From contig DIPH01000009.1 of the NCBI GenBank assembly GCA_002424045.1, positions 1 to 58,821 of the forward strand: 58,821 nucleotides of DNA, in the 5' to 3' direction. Source of the DNA: Firmicutes bacterium UBA5493 (lineage in GTDB: Bacteria > Bacillota > Limnochordia > Darwinibacteriales > Darwinibacteriaceae). Position numbers and translations under genes: made by a program. Below, piece by piece: positions 8,233 through 17,329 of the stretch (the stretch's first letter is position 1; every line of letters starts with the position of its first letter). Below the pieces are notes generated by a model. That model made no database searches. It was not told where the DNA came from and saw only the letters and a program-made list of their open reading frames with translations.

Positions 8233-9245
8233 TGGAAACTCGCATTTTAACCCCGAATGACATTGGCGAAGCAGCCCGGCTTTTAGCAGAGGGCAAGGTT
8301 GTAGCCTTCCCCACAGAGACAGTGTATGGCCTAGGCGCTAATGCCCTAGATCCTGAGGCTGTAGAGGCCATTTTTAAAGCAAAGGGCAGACCACAGGATA
8401 ATCCCTTAATTGTCCACGTGAGCGACGGGCGTCAAGTGGAGGCCTTTGTTAGGGAAATTCCGCCCCAGGCCCGTATACTGATGGATCGCTTTTGGCCGGG
8501 ACCTTTGACTTTAGTCCTCAAAAAGACAGAGCTAATCCCCACTGTTGTCACGGCGGGTCTCCAAACTGTCGCAGTTCGGGTTCCGGATCACCCTGTAGCC
8601 CTTGCACTCTTGGAAGATACGGGATTCCCCGTAGCCGCCCCTAGCGCCAATTTATCGGGACGTCCCAGCCCAACAAGGGCTGAGCATGTCTATGCCGATC
8701 TAAAGGGCAAGGTCCCTGCCATCCTAGATGGGGGGGAGACTGGGTGGGGGGTAGAATCTACCGTCTTAGACTGTACCACATCGCCTTTTCGCCTTTTACG
8801 TCCAGGGGGCATTACTCTCGAGGACTTGCGTTCTCTTGTTCCCGTGGACTACGGCGATTCTCCAGGAGAAGATACAGAAATTCCTCGCTCGCCGGGGATG
8901 AAATATCAGCATTATGCGCCAGAAGCCGAGGTTTATCTCGTCACGGGGAGCGGCTCAGGGGCAAGAATTCTGGAGCTCAGCGAACCTTATATCCAAAGGG
9001 GTGAGGGCGTGGGAGTGATGACTTGGAATGAAAGGACTCACCTTTATCCGACGCTCACTGTTTTACCTATGGGCCCGGCGGGCGACCTAGAGGCACTGGC
9101 CCATAATCTCTACCACTTACTCCGAGAAGCGGACGTGCTCAAACTCAAGGTCTTATTCATTGAGGGCGTATCAGAAGACCACCTAGGGCTCGCCATCATG
9201 AATCGTCTTCGCAAAGCGGCCAATCATCGTGAGATAAAAACCTAA
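8232..9245 (+). CDS. tsaC: L-threonylcarbamoyladenylate synthase (Sua5/YwlC type)
   Basis: Makes threonylcarbamoyl-AMP from threonine, bicarbonate and ATP, the first step of the t6A37 modification of ANN-decoding tRNAs. 337 residues: a YrdC domain (about 10-200; AFPTETVYGLGANA, KGRPQDNPLIVH, SANLSGRPSPT) plus a C-terminal Sua5 domain. This makes it the long form, not the YrdC-only form. ATG 8232 overlaps the prmC stop by one base; GTG 8223 is an alternative. Gene order prfA-prmC-tsaC-arginine phosphatase-rpiB-upp is the conserved Firmicutes ywl neighbourhood. Confidence 0.94.
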   Translation: METRILTPNDIGEAARLLAEGKVVAFPTETVYGLGANALDPEAVEAIFKAKGRPQDNPLIVHVSDGRQVEAFVREIPPQARILMDRFWPGPLTLVLKKTELIPTVVTAGLQTVAVRVPDHPVALALLEDTGFPVAAPSANLSGRPSPTRAEHVYADLKGKVPAILDGGETGWGVESTVLDCTTSPFRLLRPGGITLEDLRSLVPVDYGDSPGEDTEIPRSPGMKYQHYAPEAEVYLVTGSGSGARILELSEPYIQRGEGVGVMTWNERTHLYPTLTVLPMGPAGDLEALAHNLYHLLREADVLKLKVLFIEGVSEDHLGLAIMNRLRKAANHREIKT

Positions 9246-9261
9246 AGGCAAGGGAGGAGCT

Positions 9262-10191
9262 ATGACAAAATCTGTTTTGTTTATCTGTACCGGCAATACG
9301 TGCCGGAGTTTCATGGCAGAACAACTACTGCGCCACCATGCACAAAAGCATAAGCTCGAGGTGGATGTGGCCTCAGCGGGGCTTGCGGCTTTTCCAGGTG
9401 ATACAGCCACTGAACATGCCTTGGAGGTCTTGGGTGAAGTAGGAATCGACGGGGGAGAGCACCGTTCAAGAAGAGTGCATCTTCATCTTCTTAAACAGTA
9501 TGATCTCATTTTACCCATGACCTTAAGCCACAAGGAACAGCTAGTTACCTTAGCTCCGGAGTTGGCTGGAAGAGTTTTTCTGCTCAAGGAGTTTGCAGAA
9601 AGAGTGAACCGACGGAAGGATCCAGTCAAGTCCGTAGAGAAAGATTATGGGATAAGCGATCCCTTTGGACAATCCTTAGATGTCTATCGCCAATCTCTTG
9701 ACGAAATTGATCGGGCAGTGCAAGCTCTTGTAGAGTATTTGCTTGAAGGAGGCGGTACGATGAAAATTGCAGTCGGAGCAGACCATGGTGGTTTCTTGGT
9801 GAAGCAGGCCGTAATAGAACATCTCAAAGAACAGGGCTATGACCTGGAGGATTTTGGAACCGATTCGGAGGCATCCTGCGATTATCCAGATATTGCCCAC
9901 GAAGTGGCGGGAGCTGTGGCGGCAGGACAGTTTAAGCTGGGGATTCTGATTTGTGGCACAGGGATTGGTATGTCCATCGCGGCCAACAAAGTCCCAGGCA
10001 TCAGAGCTGCCCTTTGCGGAGACAGCTATTCTGCACGCATGGCAAGAGGTCATAACGACAGTAATGTCCTATGCCTTGGTGCGAGAGTTACGGGCCTTGG
10101 CCCCATGCTTGACATTGTAGACGCTTATGTAGAGGGGAGCTTTTCTGGTGGACGACACGGTAAGCGTGTGGACAAAATCGAAAAGCTCTAA
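9262..10191 (+). CDS. Fused protein-arginine phosphatase (YwlE-like) and ribose-5-phosphate isomerase B
   Basis: One 309-residue frame holds two enzymes. Residues 1-165 are a low-molecular-weight phosphatase with P-loop CTGNTCRS (Cys9, Arg15) and the general-acid loop SDPFGQSLDVY. The Thr in the loop is the YwlE feature linked to phosphoarginine rather than phosphotyrosine specificity. Residues 167-309 are RpiB (VGADHGG, CGTGIGMSIAANK), which interconverts ribose-5-P and ribulose-5-P. The joint keeps GAAGGAGG (9745-9752) seven bases before an in-frame ATG at 9760, so free RpiB may also be made. In B. subtilis these are separate neighbours (ywlE, ywlF). Fusion is seen directly; dual expression is inference. 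Confidence 0.9.
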   Translation: MTKSVLFICTGNTCRSFMAEQLLRHHAQKHKLEVDVASAGLAAFPGDTATEHALEVLGEVGIDGGEHRSRRVHLHLLKQYDLILPMTLSHKEQLVTLAPELAGRVFLLKEFAERVNRRKDPVKSVEKDYGISDPFGQSLDVYRQSLDEIDRAVQALVEYLLEGGGTMKIAVGADHGGFLVKQAVIEHLKEQGYDLEDFGTDSEASCDYPDIAHEVAGAVAAGQFKLGILICGTGIGMSIAANKVPGIRAALCGDSYSARMARGHNDSNVLCLGARVTGLGPMLDIVDAYVEGSFSGGRHGKRVDKIEKL

Positions 10192-10221
10192 TCAGAGCAA
10201 AGTATACGAGGAGATGATGAA

Positions 10222-10851
10222 TTGAGCACGGTACAGGTAGTTTCGCACCCATTGGTTCAACACAAACTGACCATGATTCGGGATCAAGAAACCGGGCCAA
10301 AGGATTTTCGGGATTTAGTAGAAGAAGTTTCGGTTTTAATGGCCTACGAAGTAACAAGAGACCTACCCTTAGAAGACTGTGAAGTGGAAACTCCAATGGG
10401 CAAGATGACCGGTCGCGTGATTGCCGGCAAAAAGATCGGGGTCGTACCTATTTTGCGGGCTGGGCTTGGCATGGTCAATGGCGTGCTAAGACTGATTCCC
10501 ACAGCCAAGGTTGGCCATATCGGTCTCTACCGCGATCCGAAAACCCTTTTGCCAGTAGAATACTACTGCAAGTTACCCACTGATGTGGAAGAACGGCAGA
10601 TCATTGTCTTAGATCCTATGCTGGCCACAGGGGGCTCAGCGGCTGCGGCTATTGCGTACCTGAAAAAACGGGGAGTGAGCTCTATTAAGCTCATGTGTTT
10701 GCTTGCTGCACCAGAAGGAATTGCATTGATGCAAAGAGAACATCCTGATGTAGACATTTTTACTGCAGCTATTGATGAGAAGTTAAACTCGCATGGTTAC
10801 ATTATCCCAGGGCTGGGCGATGCGGGTGATCGCCTCTTTGGTACAAAGTAG
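10222..10851 (+). CDS. upp: Uracil phosphoribosyltransferase
   Basis: Converts uracil and PRPP to UMP in salvage. The 209-residue protein has the PRPP loop DPMLATGGSAAAAI and the C-terminal uracil-binding stretch HGYIIPGLGDAGDRLFGT. The start is TTG 10222: GAGGAG (10208-10213) lies eight bases before it, and the nearby ATGs are out of frame and hit a TGA at once. This is a clear non-ATG start. Confidence 0.96.
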   Translation: MSTVQVVSHPLVQHKLTMIRDQETGPKDFRDLVEEVSVLMAYEVTRDLPLEDCEVETPMGKMTGRVIAGKKIGVVPILRAGLGMVNGVLRLIPTAKVGHIGLYRDPKTLLPVEYYCKLPTDVEERQIIVLDPMLATGGSAAAAIAYLKKRGVSSIKLMCLLAAPEGIALMQREHPDVDIFTAAIDEKLNSHGYIIPGLGDAGDRLFGTK

Positions 10852-10859
10852 GTGATGGA

Positions 10860-11312
10860 GTGGCCCGACCCTCATGGGAAAGATACTTTATGGAAATCGC
10901 GGCCCTTGTCAGCAGCCGTTCCACTTGCCTACGAAGACAGGTGGGGGCTGTACTAGTTCGTGACAAACATATTATTGCCACCGGTTATAATGGGGCCCCT
11001 CGGGGAGTATCCCATTGCATGGAAGTAGGTTGCTTACGGGAAAAGCTAGGGATCCCTTCAGGTGAAAGGCACGAGATGTGCCGGGGGACCCATGCAGAGC
11101 AAAATGCCATCATTCAAGCGGCGCTCCATGGTGTGTCAACCGATGGTGCAACTCTTTATTGCACGCACCAGCCCTGCATTTTGTGTGCTAAGATGTTAAT
11201 TAACGCAGGGGTAGAAAAAGTCGTCTTTCAAGGTAAGTATCCTGATGGACTCGCTCTAGAGTTGATGAATGAGGCGAGTATTGAAATAGTAGTGACCGAC
11301 GGGGAGGAGTAG
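10860..11312 (+). CDS. dCMP deaminase (ComEB-like)
   Basis: Zinc deaminase converting dCMP to dUMP, feeding dTMP synthesis. The 150-residue protein has the zinc/proton-shuttle motif THAEQNA and PCILCAK with the two further cysteine ligands. Extra Cys/His (about residues 48-82) match the second zinc site of this family. The start is GTG 10860, preceded by GGTGATGGA right after the upp stop. Tight spacing with upp and tagO indicates one operon. Confidence 0.93.
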   Translation: MARPSWERYFMEIAALVSSRSTCLRRQVGAVLVRDKHIIATGYNGAPRGVSHCMEVGCLREKLGIPSGERHEMCRGTHAEQNAIIQAALHGVSTDGATLYCTHQPCILCAKMLINAGVEKVVFQGKYPDGLALELMNEASIEIVVTDGEE

Positions 11313-11314
11313 CC

Positions 11315-12355
11315 ATGAACGTTGCCCAGTTCTTCATCGTTTTTGTGATTGCAATGACAGTTACAGCGGGCCTAACGCCCTTCGCTCGGCGCTTTGCTTT
11401 GAGGATGGGCCTTGTTGATGTGCCCAATCCCCGCAGGATTAACAAGGTACCCATGCCCACCGGAGGTGGCTTGGCCATTTTCGGGGGTTTGTTGGTCGCC
11501 TCTGTGGTGGGGGATATTCCCCATTTTGGTGTTACCATTCTCACCGCGGCCGTAATTTTGGTTCTCGGAGTCATTGATGATCGCTTTGAACTTTCTGCAG
11601 GCGTCAAGTTTGCCGGGCAGAGCTTTGCAGTTCTCCTTTACGTTTTGTGGGGACCGCGTATTGAGTTTATGAGTAACCCCTTCGGAGAGATGCTCTATTT
11701 GGGCAAGCTGTCCATTCCCTTGACCATGCTCTGGGTTTTAACCCTTGTTAATATAATGAACTTTATCGATGGTATCGATGGTCTCACGACGGGTATTACG
11801 CTTATTAGCGCTGTTGCCTTGGCAACCCTTGCCCTCCTTTTAGGACGCTATGATGCTGCCATGCTTGCTGTAATTGTGGTGGGGATTACCTTAGGATTCT
11901 TACCTTACAACTTTAATCCAGCCCGGGTGTACTTAGGCGATGGGGGGGCGATGCTTTTAGGTTTCCTACTCGCTGCCATTTCCACAGAAGGCGCCTTGAA
12001 GGGAGCGGCCACCATTGGGATTTCGGTCCCCATTTTGATTTTAGTCGTTCCTGTCACCGATTTGCTCTGTGCTGTGGTGCGCCGTATGCAAAAGGGAGTA
12101 CCCATTTATCAGGCTGACAAGTCCCATTTTCACCATAGGCTCTTGGATCTGGGTTTTTCCCAGCGTCAAGTGGTCTATGTGGCTTATTTGATCACAGGAT
12201 TTTCTGCAACCATGGCCATCCTTACGGCACATATGACTAGAGCCGCTTGGATTGTGGCCCTACTCTTGGGTCTTCTGCTGATGTATGGCTCTATGCGCGT
12301 GGGTATGATCAAACCCTTCCATGAATCACACAAGGGGGACACTAGGGATGTTTAA
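11315..12355 (+). CDS. tagO: UDP-GlcNAc:undecaprenyl-phosphate GlcNAc-1-P transferase
   Basis: Polytopic membrane enzyme of the MraY/WecA/TagO family that loads GlcNAc-1-P on undecaprenyl phosphate, the first step for teichoic acid, O-antigen or enterobacterial-type polysaccharides. 346 residues with about ten membrane helices. The Asp-rich catalytic loops are visible: VIDDRFEL, NFIDGIDGL and YLGDGGAMLLGF, and the cytosolic HFHHRLLDLGF motif near the C-terminus. The downstream epimerase makes ManNAc from the same precursor. In a diderm the end product may be a surface glycan rather than wall teichoic acid. Confidence 0.93.
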   Translation: MNVAQFFIVFVIAMTVTAGLTPFARRFALRMGLVDVPNPRRINKVPMPTGGGLAIFGGLLVASVVGDIPHFGVTILTAAVILVLGVIDDRFELSAGVKFAGQSFAVLLYVLWGPRIEFMSNPFGEMLYLGKLSIPLTMLWVLTLVNIMNFIDGIDGLTTGITLISAVALATLALLLGRYDAAMLAVIVVGITLGFLPYNFNPARVYLGDGGAMLLGFLLAAISTEGALKGAATIGISVPILILVVPVTDLLCAVVRRMQKGVPIYQADKSHFHHRLLDLGFSQRQVVYVAYLITGFSATMAILTAHMTRAAWIVALLLGLLLMYGSMRVGMIKPFHESHKGDTRDV

Positions 12356-13472
12356 GTTGGCGTTGGTCTTCGGTACCAGACCCGAGGCCATAAAAATGGC
12401 ACCTTTGGTGAAAGCGTGCCAGAGCGTAGAGTCTTGGGACGCCAAGGTCATCATTACAGGACAGCACAGGGAAATGGTAGATCAAGTGTTAGATCTGTTT
12501 GAACTCAAGGCGGATTATGACTTGAATATAATGAGCCATGGTCAGACCTTAAACGACATTTCTAGGCGGACGCTAAAGGGTATAGGAGAGATATTCCAGA
12601 ATTGGCGCCCCGATCTGGTCTTAGTCCATGGTGATACCAGTACGGCCTTTGCAGCAGCGTTGGCCAGTTTTTATGAGAGGATTCCCGTAGGTCATGTGGA
12701 AGCAGGGCTGCGTACCCAATCCGTGCACAATCCTTTCCCAGAAGAGGCCAACCGGCGTCTCATTGATGCCTTAGCGACCTGGTATTTTGCCCCTACGGAG
12801 CAATCAGCCTTAAATCTAAGGCGTGAAGGTGTTGGCCCAGACCGCATTTTTGTCACGGGCAACACTGTCATTGATGCCCTTTTATCTGTGGTAGACAGTG
12901 ACTATGTGTTTGAAAACCCTGCCTTGCAGAGCCTAAACTTTGCGATGCCCCTTTTAGTTGTCACTGCTCATCGCAGGGAGAACTGGGGAGAACCGTTGAA
13001 GGACATTTGCCAAGCGCTGCTAGAACTCAGTTCCTTTAAGGGGCCAGGGGGCGAGATGGATCTGCAGATTGTGGTGGCCATGCATCGCAACCCGGCCATC
13101 CAACGAGTGATGCGGGAGCTTTTGGGGGATAGTCCAAACATACTTTTACTTGATGCCCCTGATTATCTTGAATTCGCCAACCTCTTGGCCAGATGTACCC
13201 TTCTTTTGACGGATTCAGGAGGGTTGCAAGAAGAAGCACCTGCCTTACATAAACCGGTCTTAGTCATGCGTGAAGTTACGGAACGACCAGAGGCACTGCA
13301 GGCGGGAACTGTAAAACTAGTCGGATCAGGCAAACAAGATATTGTGGATGCCGTTCGCAGACTGCTTACAGACCCTGAGCTTTATCGACAAATGTCAAGT
13401 GCCCCTAACCCCTATGGTGATGGGCAGGCAGCAGAAAGAATATGCAAAGTACTACAAGAGAAATACGAGTAA
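12348..13472 (+). CDS. wecB: UDP-N-acetylglucosamine 2-epimerase (non-hydrolysing)
   Basis: Interconverts UDP-GlcNAc and UDP-ManNAc for surface polysaccharides. The 374-residue GT-B-fold protein carries the family landmarks VFGTRPEAIKMAPL at the N-terminus, HVEAGLRT, the active-site TAHRRENWG and LLTDSGGLQEEAP. ATG 12348 overlaps tagO by eight bases, with AAGGGGG ten bases upstream; ATG 12321 would add nine residues. atpA follows after 13 bases. Confidence 0.95.
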   Translation: MFKLALVFGTRPEAIKMAPLVKACQSVESWDAKVIITGQHREMVDQVLDLFELKADYDLNIMSHGQTLNDISRRTLKGIGEIFQNWRPDLVLVHGDTSTAFAAALASFYERIPVGHVEAGLRTQSVHNPFPEEANRRLIDALATWYFAPTEQSALNLRREGVGPDRIFVTGNTVIDALLSVVDSDYVFENPALQSLNFAMPLLVVTAHRRENWGEPLKDICQALLELSSFKGPGGEMDLQIVVAMHRNPAIQRVMRELLGDSPNILLLDAPDYLEFANLLARCTLLLTDSGGLQEEAPALHKPVLVMREVTERPEALQAGTVKLVGSGKQDIVDAVRRLLTDPELYRQMSSAPNPYGDGQAAERICKVLQEKYE

Positions 13473-13485
13473 TGGGGGTATCGCT

Positions 13486-14994
13486 ATGGCAATGAGGCCA
13501 GACGAAATCGTAGCTGTTTTAAGGCGGCAGATTGAAGAATTTGAGTCCAAGCTCGAGGTAGAAGACTTTGGTTCAGTCCTTATGGTAGGCGATGGAATCG
13601 CCCGTGTTTATGGACTAGACAAGGCGCTTGCAGGAGAGCTCTTGGAGTTTCCTGGGGGCGTCTTTGGTATGGTTTTAAACCTCGAGCAAGATAATATCGG
13701 GGTAGTAATTTTAGGGCCCTATGAGCATATCAAGGAAGGCGACCCAGTGAAACGCACAGGCACCGTGGTACAGGTGCCCGTTGGTGAGGCGTTAATTGGA
13801 CGAGTCGTGAACCCCCTAGGGCAGCCCATTGATGGCAAAGGACCCATTAAGTCCGAAAAGAATAGGCCCATTGAGGCGCAGGCTCCCGGTGTTATTGACA
13901 GGGTTAGTGTGCATGAGCCCCTCCAAACAGGTCTGAAGTCTATTGACTCCCTCGTTCCGATTGGCCGCGGCCAGCGGGAGTTGATTATTGGCGATAGACA
14001 GACAGGTAAAACCGCCATTGCCGTAGATACCATCCTCAACCAAAAAGGCGAAGATGTCATTTGTATTTATGTGGCCATTGGTCAAAAGGCCTCCACCGTT
14101 GCAGGTGTGGTCGAGACCTTGGCTAGCCATGGTGCTTTGGATTATACGATTGTAGTTTCTGCAACCGCGAGCGAACCTTCTCCTCTTCTTTATATTGCAC
14201 CCTATGCAGGGGTAGCCATGGCAGAAGAGTTCATGTATTCCGGTCGAGACGTGCTTATTGTCTATGATGACCTTTCTAAGCATGCCACCGCTTACCGAGA
14301 GATGTCGCTTCTTCTGAGGCGACCACCAGGCCGTGAAGCCTTCCCAGGGGATGTCTTTTATATTCACTCACGTCTACTGGAACGTGCGGCTAAGCTCAAT
14401 GAAGAGCTAGGCGGTGGTTCGATTACGGCTTTGCCTATCATCGAAACCCAGGCAGGTGATATTTCTGCCTATATTCCTACCAACGTGATCTCCATTACAG
14501 ACGGGCAGATTTTCTTAGAATCGGATCTGTTCTATGCGGGAATTCGTCCGGCCATTAGTGTGGGCCGTTCTGTTTCACGTGTGGGTGGTGCAGCGCAGGT
14601 CAAAATGATGCGACAGGTGGCAGGTTCACTACGCCTTGACCTTTCCCAATACAGAGAACTGGCTGCTTTTGCCCAGTTTGGAGCAGATTTGGATCGACAG
14701 ACACAAGCCCGCTTGGGTCGGGGCGAACGCATGTATGAAATCTTGAAACAAGAACAATACAAACCCCTGCCCGTGGAAGAACAGGCTATTTCGCTTTATA
14801 TGGCGGTCAATGGTTATGTAGACAGCATAGCTACAGCTGATGTGGTCCGCTTTGAGCGCGAATTCTTGGATTTTCTCCGCAAAGAGCATGCCGAAATTCT
14901 TTCTGAGCTCAGGAGTATCAAGGAATTAACGGAAGAAATTGAAACTTCACTGAAGAAGCTGATTGTGGAATTTAAGAAAGACTTCGTTAGTTAG
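13486..14994 (+). CDS. atpA: F1 ATP synthase alpha subunit
   Basis: Non-catalytic nucleotide-binding subunit of F1. The 502-residue protein includes the P-loop GDRQTGKTA and the signature PAISVGRSVSRVGG. The N-terminal helix (MRPDEIVAVLRRQIEEFESK), which in other F1 enzymes docks onto the delta subunit, is intact. Start ATG 13486 has GGGGG six bases upstream. The gene follows wecB directly: the atpI-B-E-F-H genes that normally come first are absent. Confidence 0.97.
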   Translation: MAMRPDEIVAVLRRQIEEFESKLEVEDFGSVLMVGDGIARVYGLDKALAGELLEFPGGVFGMVLNLEQDNIGVVILGPYEHIKEGDPVKRTGTVVQVPVGEALIGRVVNPLGQPIDGKGPIKSEKNRPIEAQAPGVIDRVSVHEPLQTGLKSIDSLVPIGRGQRELIIGDRQTGKTAIAVDTILNQKGEDVICIYVAIGQKASTVAGVVETLASHGALDYTIVVSATASEPSPLLYIAPYAGVAMAEEFMYSGRDVLIVYDDLSKHATAYREMSLLLRRPPGREAFPGDVFYIHSRLLERAAKLNEELGGGSITALPIIETQAGDISAYIPTNVISITDGQIFLESDLFYAGIRPAISVGRSVSRVGGAAQVKMMRQVAGSLRLDLSQYRELAAFAQFGADLDRQTQARLGRGERMYEILKQEQYKPLPVEEQAISLYMAVNGYVDSIATADVVRFEREFLDFLRKEHAEILSELRSIKELTEEIETSLKKLIVEFKKDFVS

Positions 14995-15005
14995 GGGGAC
15001 TGAAG

Positions 15006-15878
15006 ATGGCACAATCAAGCCGGGAGATTAAGCGGCGGATTTCTAGCATCTCAAAAACCCAACAAATCACTAAGGCTATGGAGATGATTGCCGCCTCCAA
15101 ATTGCGTAGCGCTCAAGAAACGGTGGTTAGCACCCGCCCTTACTACGAACGTCTGACAAATTCCCTCGGTACCGCCTTAAGGGCAGTGGAACAAGCTGGT
15201 GAGGATCTCCCTGAAATAGCCCAACGTAGGGGCGATGATACCCATTGCCTCCTCGTCTTGGCCGGAGACCGTGGTTTGGCAGGAGGATATAACGCAAGCA
15301 TCATCAGGCAGGCTGAAGCGTTTGTGAGGGAGCATCCAAAGACAGAGATGGTGATGGTGGGTCGAAAAGTTCGGGATCACTTTCGAAGGCGTAATCGAAC
15401 CTCCCTGGCCGAATTTGTGGGCATCGGTGATGAGGCCAACCTCAGGACCGCCCAGGATATCGGTCATGTGATCTTTGACTTTTTCGAGCACCGGCTCTTT
15501 GATAATGTTACTATTCTATACACTGAGTTTATTAATACCGTGACACACCGTGTGACACTGCGGAATGTCCTTCCCTTGCCGGAACAGATGAAAGTGGTGA
15601 AAAGCGAGGGGCCAGAACCCTTGTATATCTACGAACCGTCTATCCACGCTGTACTGGAGACACTTGTTCCTCTCTATGTAAATGCTTCAGTTTACCAGGC
15701 TTTGGCTGAAGCGAAGGCCAGCGAACTCGGGGCGAGAATGAACGCCATGCGCAATGCCACCGATAATGCTGGAGAGCTGATTCGGGACTTGAATATAACC
15801 TATAACAGAGCGAGACAAGCTCAGATCACCAAGGAAATTGCAGAAATCGTGGGCGGTGCAGATGCATTGCAATCGTAG
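15006..15878 (+). CDS. atpG: F1 ATP synthase gamma subunit
   Basis: Central rotor stalk of F1. The 290-residue protein has both conserved coiled-coil ends: the N-terminal REIKRRISSISKTQQITKAM with MIAASKLR, and the C-terminal SELGARMNAMRNATDNA followed by LNITYNRARQAQITKE. Both helices are complete. Eleven bases separate it from atpA. Confidence 0.97.
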   Translation: MAQSSREIKRRISSISKTQQITKAMEMIAASKLRSAQETVVSTRPYYERLTNSLGTALRAVEQAGEDLPEIAQRRGDDTHCLLVLAGDRGLAGGYNASIIRQAEAFVREHPKTEMVMVGRKVRDHFRRRNRTSLAEFVGIGDEANLRTAQDIGHVIFDFFEHRLFDNVTILYTEFINTVTHRVTLRNVLPLPEQMKVVKSEGPEPLYIYEPSIHAVLETLVPLYVNASVYQALAEAKASELGARMNAMRNATDNAGELIRDLNITYNRARQAQITKEIAEIVGGADALQS

Positions 15879-15898
15879 AATTGTGGGGGGGTATATTG

Positions 15899-17329
15899 AT
15901 GAGTGTTAGTGCAAGTGTTAATAAAGGAAACGTTGTCCAAGTTATTGGACCCGTGGTTGATATCGAATTTGCGCCCGAGCAACTGCCCGATTTGCTCACG
16001 GCCATCCGCATTGAAGGCGAAGTAGAAGGAAATGCGATTGACTTGACCTTAGAGGCCGCCCAACATTTAGGAAACAACATCGTGCGCTGTATTGCCATGG
16101 CCTCTACTGACGGATTGCAAAGGGGTATGGAAGCCGTTGATACAGGGGGGCCCATTGCAGTTCCCGTCGGGCCCGAGACCTTAGGACGCTTGTTTAATGT
16201 TCTGGGGGAGCCCATTGATGGCGGAGCACCTGTGGATACTAAGGAAAAGTGGCCGATCCATCGCCCCGCGCCAAAAGTAGACGAAGTAGAACCCTCCAGT
16301 ACCATGTTGGAGACAGGTATCAAAGTCGTAGACCTCCTAGCGCCCTATGCTAGGGGTGGTAAGATTGGTCTTTTTGGCGGTGCAGGTGTAGGTAAGACCA
16401 TCTTAATTATGGAGCTAATCCGCAATATTGCCCATGAACACGGAGGTTACTCTGTCTTTGCTGGGGTAGGAGAGCGTACCCGTGAAGGCAATGACCTTTA
16501 CTATGAAATGCAAGAATCCGGCGTCATTGACAAGACGGCCATGGTTTTTGGCCAGATGAACGAACCTCCTGGTGCCCGTTTACGTGTCGGTTTAACGGGA
16601 TTGACCTTAGCTGAGTACTTTAGAGATGAAGAAAGGCAAGATGTGCTTTTGTTTATTGATAATATTTTCCGTTTCACCCAGGCGGGCTCGGAAGTGTCGG
16701 CACTATTAGGACGTATGCCTTCCGCCGCAGGCTATCAACCGACCTTGGCAACGGAAATGGGACAGTTGCAGGAGCGCATTACTACCACAAAGCAAGGATC
16801 GATCACCTCCATTCAGGCCATTTATGTGCCTGCAGATGACTATACCGATCCGGCGCCAGCAACGACCTTCGCTCACCTAGATGCCACGACCAACTTAGAG
16901 AGGCGCATTTCAGAGAAGGGAATCTATCCCGCAGTAGACCCCCTAGCCTCTACGTCTAGGATTTTGGCCCCAGAGATTGTGGGCAACGAACACTATAATG
17001 TAGCCCGAGGCGTTCAGCAAGTGCTGCAACGCTATAGCGAACTTCAGGATATTATCGCTATTTTAGGTATGGATGAGCTCTCAGACGAAGATCAAATTAT
17101 CGTGGCCAGAGCGAGAAGGCTTGAGCGTTTCATGTCGCAGCCCATGTTCGTGGCAGAAACATTCACTGGAATTCCGGGGAAGTTTGTGCCGGTCAAAGAG
17201 ACGGTACGGGGCTTCAAGGAAATCCTAGAGGGTAAACATGACGATCTGCCTGAAAACGCCTTCTTTATGGTGGGCACCATTGATGAGGCGGTGGCAAAGG
17301 GGCAAGCGCTGGCAGAGGAGAATGCTTAA
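15899..17329 (+). CDS. atpD: F1 ATP synthase beta subunit
   Basis: Catalytic subunit of F1. 476 residues with P-loop GGAGVGKT, the catalytic-Glu segment GVGERTREGND and the lever DELSDED (a variant of DELSEED). A run of G at 15884-15891 sits seven bases before ATG 15899; upstream in-frame TTG codons are less likely starts. It overlaps atpC by one base. Confidence 0.97.
   Translation: MSVSASVNKGNVVQVIGPVVDIEFAPEQLPDLLTAIRIEGEVEGNAIDLTLEAAQHLGNNIVRCIAMASTDGLQRGMEAVDTGGPIAVPVGPETLGRLFNVLGEPIDGGAPVDTKEKWPIHRPAPKVDEVEPSSTMLETGIKVVDLLAPYARGGKIGLFGGAGVGKTILIMELIRNIAHEHGGYSVFAGVGERTREGNDLYYEMQESGVIDKTAMVFGQMNEPPGARLRVGLTGLTLAEYFRDEERQDVLLFIDNIFRFTQAGSEVSALLGRMPSAAGYQPTLATEMGQLQERITTTKQGSITSIQAIYVPADDYTDPAPATTFAHLDATTNLERRISEKGIYPAVDPLASTSRILAPEIVGNEHYNVARGVQQVLQRYSELQDIIAILGMDELSDEDQIIVARARRLERFMSQPMFVAETFTGIPGKFVPVKETVRGFKEILEGKHDDLPENAFFMVGTIDEAVAKGQALAEENA

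Noticed and set aside
10208..10224. ATG start for upp near the ribosome binding site
   Set aside because: Both nearby ATGs are out of frame and followed by TGA; TTG 10222 is in frame and correctly spaced.
13816..14367. 183-codon reverse-strand open frame inside atpA
   Set aside because: Antisense shadow of a strongly conserved gene; composition is not protein-like and there is no ribosome binding site.
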